Part shown: positions 38,026-47,800 of the stretch, piece after piece | Layout: each line of letters begins with the position of its first letter | How positions within the stretch are numbered: the stretch's first letter is position 1 | NCBI GenBank assembly: GCA_037903355.1 | Contig: JBAJFE010000050.1 | Location: 310,001 to 374,000, forward strand | Reading direction: 5' to 3' | DNA length: 64,000 bases | From: Trichuris trichiura | Taxonomy: Eukaryota; Nematoda; Enoplea; Trichinellida; Trichuridae | Made by a program: the position numbers and the translations under genes | Notes under the pieces: generated by a model | The model's database searches: none | Told to the model about the DNA's origin: nothing | The model's input: the letters and a program-made list of their open reading frames with translations, nothing else

Positions 38026-39011
38026 ATCCCGAAAGCGGCGCAACTGTTTTCATTACCTAAGTAAACAATTATCTATTGCTGCTAAATCAGACAGATCCAG
38101 ACGAGCGGGAACGTTGTCTAGAGGCTAATGGAATTTCCTTTGAATTGTAGTTGCATCTCAAGCATTCACATACTGACACCGACATTCTTAAGAAAAGAAA
38201 AAGGAAGGTTAACTTTTAATAAAAAGCCATTGTGATGCTCAACTTCGCGAAAAGATGGTCATTTGCATAAACGAAGATAATTTCAACTCGTTTGAGTTTT
38301 ACAGCACCGCTTATTATTAGAAAATCGGGAAAATGTCGGTCGATTAAAATAGCGACGACAATAACTCGTAGCTGTGGAGCGTCATCAAAATTTGCATAAG
38401 TTTATTTTCTCCAGACGATTTTTTTTTCGTTATGTAAGTATTTTAACGTTCGGCAAGTGCCTAGGCACGTAACAGCTACATGGAAAACTGACGCTAATTG
38501 TGAGACATGCAAATTTTCCCTATGGCGCGTCTTCAGTCGTTTCAAGTAAACGAGTTGTCACGATATGCTAATATCTGCTAGACATTGTCAAGTTAAGGGA
38601 AATAACCACTTTGCTCTAATTTGAAATATATTTCAGTCTGCTAACGTGCTACGATCGACAAGCCAAAAGGTAAGCGGAAAAGTTACTGCATCCTTTACAT
38701 AAAATAACATAACATAATGTGGGGAACATCGATCTTCGTCTCTCGCAGATATTTGAATACTTTTTCTGTTCATTTTAAATGTTTTCGCTTAAGTGGTCTG
38801 TAAACTAAAAAAATGACCTATATTCGTTGTCTGAACAGAATTTGTTAATACCATTGGAATAGCCGTCCTGTATTTTTCATGAAACAGAACTTTTCTACGC
38901 GAAGCACCAGTATTGCAAACTCGTCGGTAGTGAATCGTCAAACAAAGCAAGCTCACTATATGCATATACATAGAATAGTTGCCTTATTTGGACATCCTGT
39001 TCCAAGTAGCC
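38026..39011. other. Spacer between tandem GT10 genes
   Basis: About 1 kb, AT-rich, holding the promoter of the downstream gene; no repeat or gene recognised. Confidence 0.4.
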
Positions 39012-40253
39012 ATGCAAGCAACACTGATAACGGTAAAGCAAGCAACATTCGCTTTATTTTCCTTGTCCATTATTGGCGCCATCATATTCTACACTTACTT
39101 CCTGAATGGTCATATTCAAATGGCTGCTGTTTCATCAGCAAACAATATGATTATTTCGAAGTTACGAAGAAAGTCAGCTTCTATGATAAGCCCGACAGAC
39201 GGACAGTTTTGTCATGTTGAAAGCAATGAGAAAAAACCAATTTTGATTTTGATCTGGGTGGACTACCGAGATGATCACGTGACCAACGAGTATCTATCCT
39301 CGTGCGGAGAATTGAACTGTCGCCTAACTTTTGATCGTCAGCTTTTCAACGAGTCCGCGGCGGTTATTTTCTACGATGCCGCTATTGACACTATGGACTT
39401 GCCGCCAGTGCTCAGACTGCCCCATCAACATTTCGTCCTATTTGTCATGGAATCTGCCCATCACGTTTCGAAAGTGGCTTTTAAAGCATTGGAAAGCCAT
39501 TTTTATACTTTAACAATGAGCTATAGAAGAGATTCAGATTTATTTACGCCGTACGGCTTTGTTCGTCCCAGAAAGAAGCCTTTGAAAACGCCGTACGCAT
39601 TTTGGAAGTATACTGCCCTTTCGAAACGGAAAGTCGCCGTTTGGATGGGCAGTTTTTGCAACACGCCAAGCAAGCGAGAGGTTTACGTCGAAAAGTTGAA
39701 GCAATACATGCAAGTGGACATATATGGAAAATGCGGCGATCTTAAGTGCCCTAAGACGGACACGGCTTATATGAAAGAGGATCCATGCGAGCAGATGCTG
39801 AAAAAGAACTACAAGTTTTATCTCGCCTTTGAGAACAGCGTTTGCAAAGACTTTGTGACAGAAAAGGTGTTCAATCGATTTGACTCTCACTTAGTGCCCG
39901 TCGTATTCAAACGTAGTCATGTTGAGCCATTGTTGCCCAAAGGTTCTTTCATAGCGGCTGATGATTTCAAAGGCCCAAAAGAGCTCGCTGACTATCTTAA
40001 CTATTTGAGCGCCAACTGGACCGCCTACGTAGAATACTACAAATGGAAGGACTTCTACGAAGTGGTGCCCTTCCCCAAAGGCATTCATAAAGGAATGTGC
40101 CAACTTTGCGCGAAGTTGAGAAGTGACAGCTGCTCTCGTCCTATTCGACCGTCCAAGAAAGCTGCTAACTTGAGAGAATGGTTCATTGAACAAAGTGAAT
40201 GCATAAACAATTTTGGATATCTTCTTATGGACAAAGACAATGCTTCTTTCTGA
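39012..40253 (+). CDS. Alpha-1,3-fucosyltransferase, GT10
   Basis: Single-exon, 413 residues from the ATG at 39012. Anchor about residues 12-31, SYRRDSDLFTPYG, donor motif YKFYLAFENSVCKDFVTEK, CQLC near the C-terminus. N-terminal half and C-terminal tail resemble the neighbour at 36756, whereas the central catalytic block is nearly identical to the minus-strand gene at 28676, pointing to gene conversion. Intact. Predicted Golgi type II enzyme using GDP-fucose; acceptor unknown. Confidence 0.95.
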   Translation: MQATLITVKQATFALFSLSIIGAIIFYTYFLNGHIQMAAVSSANNMIISKLRRKSASMISPTDGQFCHVESNEKKPILILIWVDYRDDHVTNEYLSSCGELNCRLTFDRQLFNESAAVIFYDAAIDTMDLPPVLRLPHQHFVLFVMESAHHVSKVAFKALESHFYTLTMSYRRDSDLFTPYGFVRPRKKPLKTPYAFWKYTALSKRKVAVWMGSFCNTPSKREVYVEKLKQYMQVDIYGKCGDLKCPKTDTAYMKEDPCEQMLKKNYKFYLAFENSVCKDFVTEKVFNRFDSHLVPVVFKRSHVEPLLPKGSFIAADDFKGPKELADYLNYLSANWTAYVEYYKWKDFYEVVPFPKGIHKGMCQLCAKLRSDSCSRPIRPSKKAANLREWFIEQSECINNFGYLLMDKDNASF

Positions 40254-40675
40254 ACTACTCAAGGAGATACGCGACCGGTCTTGTTGACAGCTGACAGACC
40301 CAATGGAAGATTACAAGGGCAGCCGCGGTAAGAGCTCTCTCCCAGTCCAATGTCTGCAGTTTCCTCGAATCTCAAACAATATATGCCGCCATGCTGCCTA
40401 TCTCGACTTGTATATTACTTCAATAGCATGCTATTTTTGGAATGTTAGACGTCTTTATACTATATGGATAAGTTGCCCTTTTATTAAGGGCCAATACGTC
40501 ATTACCAAGTTTTATGGAAAATTCAGTTCATTTCGATAAACTGAACGTTTCATTTTTTAAAGCGTGCCATATTTGGCTTGCCCCATTGTCGGCGAAAAAA
40601 TGAAAATATTTTTTACGCGCACCTTTTAATTTTTGGCGGGAGTTTTCTGTAAGTAAAATTTGGTTCGAAGTTCGT
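40254..40675. other. Short gene-free spacer
   Basis: No gene recognised. Confidence 0.4.
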
Positions 40676-40867
40676 ATTTTGTCGCGTAGCCGCCCTACCG
40701 TGCGAAAAATGCAGGTTGCTTTTTGTCAAGCATGCGAGGCACCCCGTTCTGCTCTTACTTAAGCCTAAGCCTAAGCATAATGTCTATGCTTAGGCTTAGG
40801 CTTATGTAAAGGCAGAGCAGGACGGCTGACAAACCTACAGCATGATGATAAGGCGGCTAAGAGACAA
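40676..40867. mobile_element. Palindromic MITE-like element, family III, with perfect TTAGGC inverted core
   Basis: Terminal TTGTCGCGTAGCCGCC mirrors GGCGGCTAAGAGACAA. In the centre a perfect 19-bp inverted repeat (40761-40779 and 40785-40803, 5-nt loop) is built from the nematode telomeric hexamer: AAGCCTAAGCCTAAGC facing GCTTAGGCTTAGGCTT. Confidence 0.7.
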
Positions 40868-41037
40868 GATGGCACAGTTCTCAACTTAAATTCGCTGATT
40901 CTTTTAAAAACAGAAAGGGAAGAGGTATGTTGCTAATTCAACGCATTTTTTTATTGCATGACCAGAAATGAGGAATCGTTGACTGACTACAACAGCAATA
41001 ACTACTTCTTGTTGCGATGAAGGAAGCTAGCGAAACC

Positions 41038-42042
41038 TTATACGGTATACTTAACCTTTTGGTCCATTGGTTTGTTCATTTCGCAGTCTTCGTGCATTTC
41101 ATAAGTGAAAGATAAGTCGACCTCTAAAGCACGCTTAATAGCATGCCTAAAAAGATTGAAACGCTGCAAGAAAAACAAAGAATTTGAACAATTTTGTAGT
41201 TACTAACCCAATTCGAAGTGTTTTCCTTTCGTCGGAGCCGTTTCTAGTCCAAACGCAGAGTTTCGATCTGCGCCGTCTAATATTGACAACAAAACCGCAT
41301 ATATCCTTCGAAAGATCGCCGTACCAATTGCCCACTGCGGACATGAGCAAGCGCATCCAAAGGGTGTCCATTAGTCGCTGCCTGTTATCCATTGGAATAA
41401 TCCAGCGACCGCCATTGCGATTTTGTTCGTGATCCCATCTGGGAAGAATGCCTTGCTTGAAAAAATAGAAATCCGTGCCTATCTTCAGCGAACTGGGCTC
41501 TTTCATTGACTGGTAAAGTCTAAAGTTATAAACGTTACTTAAAAACCCGAACATCAAATAACCGTAAACCAACACGCCGAATTGTTCCAGACAGCTGACA
41601 GCGGCAACTTTGTCCAGCCGCTCTTCCCAGGCCAGCGATTGGCAAGTTCCATCCAGAAAGTACAGGCACCAAGTGTACTGAAGAGGATAACGTCCTACGC
41701 GTTGTCTTGGTGCTTTTTCTTCGGTCGAAGTTGTCTACAAATTGGAACTTATGCCAATTGCATTGGCTTTGGTATAAAAAGCAGGAAAAAAGAATTCGGC
41801 CATTTTGATCATGATCACGCCTTCACAAATATAGAAGACGGGCCTAACTCATTAACCGCAGCTGAATGTTGGCTGCCACCTTTTACAGATATTTAAATGT
41901 CGAACCATTATGCAGAACGATGGAACCTATTCATTAATTATGATGTCGAAAAAGCAACAAAAGGCAAAGTTTCTCAAGAGAGAATTCGTAGCAGAGGCAG
42001 TTTTTGTCATACCGCGGAAGTGGCTTCCTTGGCAGCGTCCAT
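41038..42042 (-). CDS. Translation initiation factor 4E-like (eIF4E), 4 exons
   Basis: eIF4E binds the mRNA 5' cap and recruits eIF4G. Exons 42042-42013, 41734-41574, 41519-41204 and 41163-41038 join in phase into 210 residues. Cap-contact tryptophans are kept: AWEERL (human W56 position), ILPRWDH (W102, with E103 changed to D) and LCVWT (W166); the basic patch IRRRRSK fits R157/K162. GGRW and the ICGFVVNI block are typical. At the dorsal position of human W73, which docks eIF4G and 4E-BPs, it has glycine (EQFGVLY against EDFWALY). The last intron removes part of the loop present in the sister gene. Diverged from the plus-strand gene at 44369, so the pair is old. Confidence 0.85.
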
Positions 42043-42514
42043 TAGGGTCAAGTGATCCTTTGCGGTTTCGTTGAACTCTGAAACGGTTTCCGGTCGAAGT
42101 AGCGTTACAACTACCGTACTCACTTTCAACCGAGCCTGAAAAAAAATTTCAATGCGCCAAACCGTTACGAGTAAAAACTTTAAAGTCAAAAGCTTAGTTT
42201 ACAAACATAAGTTCAACAAGAGGTTAAATTCCACGCTGAAATACTCGCTATTAATTAAGAAATAGGCACGAAAAATTTCCTTGAAAATAAATATCACTAC
42301 GCTTACCTATGTTAAGGCAATCAACTTATTCTTTTACCTTTCGGTCGCGCTTTACGCAGGCTTTTGTATTCCAGCCGCACAGGAAACCCGTAACGTTAAT
42401 AACTAAACCTGAGCATCATTTTTACTGCACGCAACCTTGGCTGAACATAACTGCAGTACAGATTGGGGCTTCCAGAAGTGTTTTGCAGCTAGTCTGTAAA
42501 AAATTGCATAAATT
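42043..42514. other. Upstream region of the minus-strand eIF4E gene
   Basis: Noncoding; no canonical promoter element identified. Confidence 0.35.
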
Positions 42515-42523
42515 CTTTAGATA

Positions 42524-42695
42524 ATGAAGAAGTTTATTACGGATAATTCCCGTTTATTTATGTATATAGAAGAATTTCAGAGCTTTCAGGTCATTCGAGA
42601 CCCGCGCTGATGACGGGTCTCGAATGACCCGAAAGCTCCGAAATTCTTCTATATACATAAATAAATGGGAATTATCCGTAATAAACTTCTTCATT
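42524..42695. repeat. Foldback element with hammerhead-like core
   Basis: Two arms of about 80 nt are near-perfect reverse complements around a 9-nt centre CGCTGATGA. The outer sequence reads ATGAAGAAGTTTATTACGG on the left and its complement on the right. The right half reads CTGATGA-CGGGTC-TCGAAT-GACCCG-AAAGCTCCG. TCCCGTACCAAGAA follows at about 42711. Confidence 0.85.
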
Positions 42696-42699
42696 ATGA

Positions 42700-43262
42700 A
42701 AGCATTTGTTCCCGTACCAAGAAACCACGTTTTCAAAATTCTTTAGATTAGTTTATGGTGCTGATGAACAATAATGAAAAATTATTTTCTGCACGCTGCT
42801 GATGGAAGCTTACGTTAACTACAATCACAGTACTGTAAAGACAACCTGAGCATCCAAGAAGAGTGGGCAGCTTTATTTGGTAGTAATTTAAGCTGCGGTG
42901 GCGTTGGAATAGTTCACAAGGCAATTTTTTGAAGAACAGATTAGCAAAAATTTTATCCATCCAGCAGTGGCTTGTGTAGGCGTCCGCGCGTGACTGAGAA
43001 AAGATAACGACGTTGCCCTTAATCGTACGCATACATTCCGAAAATATTTTATGCAAATTAAACTCCAAGGGTCATACAGCCTTGCCTGCCCATCAGAAGT
43101 TTTATCACCTTCCTGTTTCAGAGAAGTTCAAATTTAAAAGTAACAGTAAAAAAGACAAGTCATTTTAATGCAAAGAATTTCGAAATAGAACTAATATAAA
43201 GATATGAAGCGAAAAAAATCAAATGCATGATGAGCTGCCCATGCTGATAGAATGTAAATTTT
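42700..43262. other. Region downstream of an unidentified ORF
   Basis: On the minus strand a stretch after an AAACAG acceptor (about 43110) stays open for some 75 codons and might be a second exon of the ORF at 43559; unverified. Confidence 0.25.
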
Positions 43263-43559
43263 TCAAACATAAATGATTTGCAGGCAAGCCTCATAATCTT
43301 TTGCGGATGTGAAGATATAAGAAGCACGAATTGTCTTGTTAGCAGAATAAGTAAGCGGTTCATCTGTATCTCTCTTTAATGGGTTGTCTAATAGGCGAGA
43401 TAAGTACCATTGTTTAAAGGCGCCATTTTCTGTAAGTACGACAATCCAGCCCGGTAAAAACTCTTTAAATGCGCCTGGAATAAGGTAGTATATTGAGAAA
43501 TGAGCTGCAGCATGCTTAATTAAAATTTTATAAGCTTGTTTTTGTTCAGGATTCGCCAT
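43263..43559 (-). CDS. Unidentified ORF, 98 codons
   Basis: ATG-initiated and compositionally protein-like (YYLIPGAFKEFLPGW, ENGAFKQWYL), without low-complexity bias, but matching no family I recognise. It may be a first exon, spliced at a GT near the stop to an open stretch starting about 43110. Function unknown; could also be chance. Confidence 0.3.
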   Translation of the reverse strand: MANPEQKQAYKILIKHAAAHFSIYYLIPGAFKEFLPGWIVVLTENGAFKQWYLSRLLDNPLKRDTDEPLTYSANKTIRASYIFTSAKDYEACLQIIYV

Positions 43560-44368
43560 TAAGCATATAGCTTTGCTCTACAAAAGAGTAGCGATATCCT
43601 GATGCGGGAAAGTGCCTCACCACTTCGTAAACCATAATCTTCTTATTGCCTAATGCACTTCCAGCAAATTTTCATTCAACACATTTTCTTAAATAACTAT
43701 TGGAGAATAGGCCATCTGTGGACAGCGCAGTCTAAGTTAAGCGAAAAAATTTTAGTTCCAATGCTTTCGCCGCAGTTTCTTTTATTATTATAAGATGTCA
43801 GAGTTATACCACTTCTCCCGTTGTTCAGCAGTCGTTTAATTCGAGCAGCGCTTTAAAGCTAATTGGGTTTCAACTACAATCGCAAACATCTAAACGTTGC
43901 TAAAAAACTGAATTGGCTTTCGAATTTTCCCACCAAAATGCAAAAATAAATTTTTTTTATTAGTGGCTTTGATTACTTTTAAAAAGAGGATGTCTTGTAA
44001 CGGTATTATGTTTTTTATAAGCATTCTTTATGTTTCCCTTCGTTTATCGCAGAACAAACTAAACAATTCCTGTCAGTGAATGGATAAAAGCAGAATAACT
44101 TGGTGGCAGTAAAAACTGCTTGTTCTTCTGCTCGTAACGACTAATAACTGATACTCGTAAGGGATGCGTTTGATGAAAACTGCATAAAAACGGCTAACCT
44201 TACCTGAAAACACTTAATTTTCCTTGTAGATTTTAAACTGTAGTTTACGGTAATAAATAGTGCGCAGGTTCACGGGATCATAGTTGCATTAGCGAATAAT
44301 AGTTGTCGGATAAACTCCGCTTATTTGAAATACGTTTGCCTGATTTACTAACACGTAAGCAAGAAGAT
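43560..44368. other. Gene-free spacer upstream of the plus-strand eIF4E gene
   Basis: No gene recognised. Confidence 0.35.
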
Positions 44369-45412
44369 ATGGAAGTAAAAGCGGAAGCAATTGCTGTACT
44401 GCAACCACAAGAAGCTGTGGACAGTAGTGCTGCTGCGGTAAGAAACCTGCATGCTTGCTGCATATTTTAAATGCTTTACTAGAGCATTCCTGATCCAAAA
44501 ATTGCCAGCTTTTTTTCTTTTGCCTTTAAGCCACATTGTAGCGTCAGCAATCGATAGGCCATAGCCCTCGGCTCGTTGCACAACCCGACGTCAGTCGGGG
44601 TGCAGCTGGGATACGATACCCGAACAACGGGGACAACTTTGGCGCTTCCTGTCCATATAGAAATATTTCACATTTTATTAGGGAACAACCTTCTCCACAA
44701 AGCATTAATACTTTAGAGTTATACTCAAAACTCGGAAAACGTAGATCGACCAATGCATCCGCTCAAATATTCATGGTGTTTATGGTTTCTTGATGGAGAA
44801 AGCACTTCAACAAGTTGGGAAGAACGATTAGATCGTGTAGCAGCTGTTTCGACCTTGGAAGAGTTTGGCGTGTAAGAAAGCTATATATGCTGGCTTATAA
44901 GGGTTTGCATTCGAGCAAATGCTTTTTATTCTAGGCTTTACCAATCGATGAAAGAACCAAGCCAACTGAGCGCAGGCACTGACTTGTACTTCTTTAAACG
45001 CGGAATCCGACCATTGTGGGATGATCCGGCCAATGTTAACGGAGGAAGATGGATTCTTTCCATGGGTGACAATATGGGTCGAATGGACGCCGTATGGATG
45101 CATCTTCTCATCTGCCTCGTTGGAAGTTGGTTCCGAACGTTGCAAGCTCAAATTTGTGGTGTTGTTGCCAATGTGCGCAAGCGGAAGTCAAAAATTTGCG
45201 TATGGACAAATTGCGCCTCAGAAAAGGCAAAGACAATCAAGATTGGGTACGCCTCCTTGCTTTTCCCGTTCTTCGGCCGACCAAAGCTATTTTTGCCTTA
45301 TAGGTCAGCTGTTAAAGAATTTCTAAAAATTCAAGACGTGATGGTTTACGAAGTGCATGAAGGTCGCAGGAAGGTGAATCATAAAGCACCAAAAATTATA
45401 TACAGACTATAA
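44369..45412 (+). CDS. Translation initiation factor 4E-like (eIF4E), 3 exons
   Basis: Exons 44369-44437, 44717-44871 and 44935-45412 join in phase into 233 residues. Motifs: HPLKYSWCLWFLDG, TSWEERL (W56 site), IRPLWDD (W102, E103 to D), ICGVVANVRKRKSK (R157/K162) and ICVWT (W166). As in the minus-strand sister, the eIF4G-docking tryptophan (human W73) is replaced by glycine, EEFGVLY. A 57-nt in-frame segment (GTACGC to TTATAG, about 45248-45304) looks like a possible fourth intron because the sister gene has an intron there, but leaving it in matches the family's length better. Cytoplasmic cap-binding role inferred. Confidence 0.87.
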
Positions 45413-46188
45413 GGCTTGAAACCACCTAAATGCTGTATTAGTTGACTAGCAAAAATTCATTTTTTTAATAAAATTATTAGCAAAAAAGTATTATGGATAA
45501 TTCGGCAATGGGCAACGCAACATGCCCAACTTGACTCCTACTCACATCGGTTACTAATTCAAAGGCAAAAGGTGCAACACCGCATATCTGGAATGTGTGC
45601 GCAGACCGATTTATTCAGCCAGAGGCATTTGTCTGTCATGTTGTTGCAAGAATAAATTTTGAAAAATCGTTAAAACGAAAACCGATTCTTAAATTGATAC
45701 GCTATGAATACAATCCCATAGCAACACAAATGCTCAAGGTGTGGCAGCTGTCATGCACAAGTTTTTACTAAATCAAACCGACAAATATCATAGCAGCGAC
45801 AAACCTAACGGCAAAAAGTTCAATCCCGGCTCGTCAAAGGTGTACTGTATATAGTGATCCTCAGGTAGAGTTACAAAAATGATAATCAGGTAAAGTTCTT
45901 CTACAAAGATTTGACGTTTTAAGATTTGTGAAGTGAATTACAACAAAATTGCTTTCTCAATAGTTTCTTTTAAAGGTCCGCAAGTATCAAATTCGTAATA
46001 GAAAAAGATAGCGCTAATACGGCTTTCAAAAGAATTCTTTAAAAAATGAAAACCTTGGCCAAAGACGCGGCACATATGCACCGCTGAACTAACCCATTAC
46101 GATTTTCTTAATTATTGCTGCAACAATAAACAGCGTACCTTTCGCGAAAGCCAATTAGTATTGGCATTTTCATAAGAGGCCTGCTAGA
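45413..46188. other. Gene-free spacer
   Basis: No gene recognised. Confidence 0.4.
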
Positions 46189-46334
46189 TACTGTAGTCAG
46201 AACTAAAATCAAGTTCGTTTAGTCCACGTAAGCGCAGGAAATCTAAACGGAAGTAATCGCTTCTTTTAGGCTTAAGCTTAAACTTCTCTTGGCTTCCTGG
46301 ATCAACAGACCTTGACTTTAGTTCTATTTACAGT
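46189..46334. mobile_element. MITE-like inverted-repeat element, family II, second copy
   Basis: Left end TACTGTAGTCAGAACTAAAATCAAG matches the 24553 element (GTACTGTAGGCAGAACTAAAATCAAG); right end carries the inverted ACTTTAGTTCTATTTACAGT. Shorter and more worn. Confidence 0.65.
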
Positions 46335-47800
46335 GCTCATTGCGTGTTTAACCGGAAAAACCGAACCATGAAATCGGAGGAAAACGGCGGCACCTATTTA
46401 GTGTTCGTCCCTCTGTTCTAATTGGGTTTTCTCAGCAATGGCAAAATAATTCCATATAAAAAATTAATGAAAGCCAATGGACGTAATTCTTCCTTTGTTA
46501 CCATGCGGAGGGCAAGCGAAATTGAATTTTGAAACAGGCAATAAATAAAATTAAAGGAATGGCATAGTTGAACGTATCGATCCATAACTTTTGAAATGTA
46601 ACATGTTTAAAGGCGTTTTTGAATTTTGTTCTTACAATATTTATGCGGAGAGAAGAGTTTTACAATTTAGGCCAAAGGATAAGCGGAACCTAGAGGCCAC
46701 TAGGGCGTACTGTCATCAGTGTTTTGCGTTGGCAACGATTAAATCTAGTTACAGAAATGAACGTAGTTAATCCGTGCTCCCTGACGACATGAAATTAAAC
46801 TTTGAAAAGCGGCAGTCGCAAAGTTAGATGAAAGACGGAATTATTGACACTTTTCTTAATATTCCTTGGCGAACGGAAATTTTTCGTTCATCCGCTTGAT
46901 GCTTAAAAAAATACTGTCAGATCTTCAGGTACACTACACGCCGACGTTTGAAACCTTGTACAGCCTTTAATGACGTGTATCTTAGCAAAATTTCTACAAT
47001 ACAGCAACGTTTGCCGACCTTTAGTTCGTCAAATTCTACTCCTTTTGCAAATGCGTCACCTCATATGCTATTTGTGGATGTGTTGGTAACGCACTGAAAA
47101 AAGTTATCACCTGAGATTAATGACGTAGCGCTGAACATTTTATTTTCCACGATTAAAATAAGCAAATTATTTATCGTTCTAATGAACTCAGCAAACGATA
47201 CAACTCACAATGAATTTTTTCTTACGCGCGCTTGAAATTTCACAGTGGCCTACACAAGTGCGACTCGTGAAGGGTTATTTGCATTTAGAAAGCCTTCGGT
47301 AAACATCTGCTGCCGCCCTCAGCGCGCAATTACTTACGCGCTGAAGGCGATAGCGCATGTTTCCTGAATGCTTCGCAAATATCCATAAACTTCCAGGAGT
47401 AGCACTTCCGTAAGCCATCACGAAAGCGCTTAAGGCCGTTGTAACTGAGAAAAATTACAATTAGAGCCTGTGTTCCTTCGACCGCATAAAAATGAATGCC
47501 ATTAACGAAGATGACTCAGGTATTTCCACTGCAGGGAAAGAAACTGTTCATGGTGCATTTCTGCGCGCGCGCGCACACACACATAACCACAGGGTAACGA
47601 CATATAGGATATCCCTTTCTTACTCACATTTAAACTTTTGAATTTTCTAGTACCCCCTTATCAACTACTCTTATTTGAATCACCACCGTAAGACCTGAGT
47701 TAAACTAAACAATTTAGCCGCAATGGCTTGCGCCAGTAGACAGCGCCACAAATGCTTGTCCGTTTTATTTTGACCTTTTATCAGCAGCGGCTTCTAATCC
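46335..47800. other. Gene-poor region
   Basis: No gene seen. A small alternating GC/AC microsatellite lies at about 47564-47590. Confidence 0.4.

Noticed and set aside
45780..45850. tRNA-like B-box GTTCAATCC
   Set aside because: No A-box at the right distance and no acceptor stem pairing; the same holds for GGTTCAATCC near 34420.
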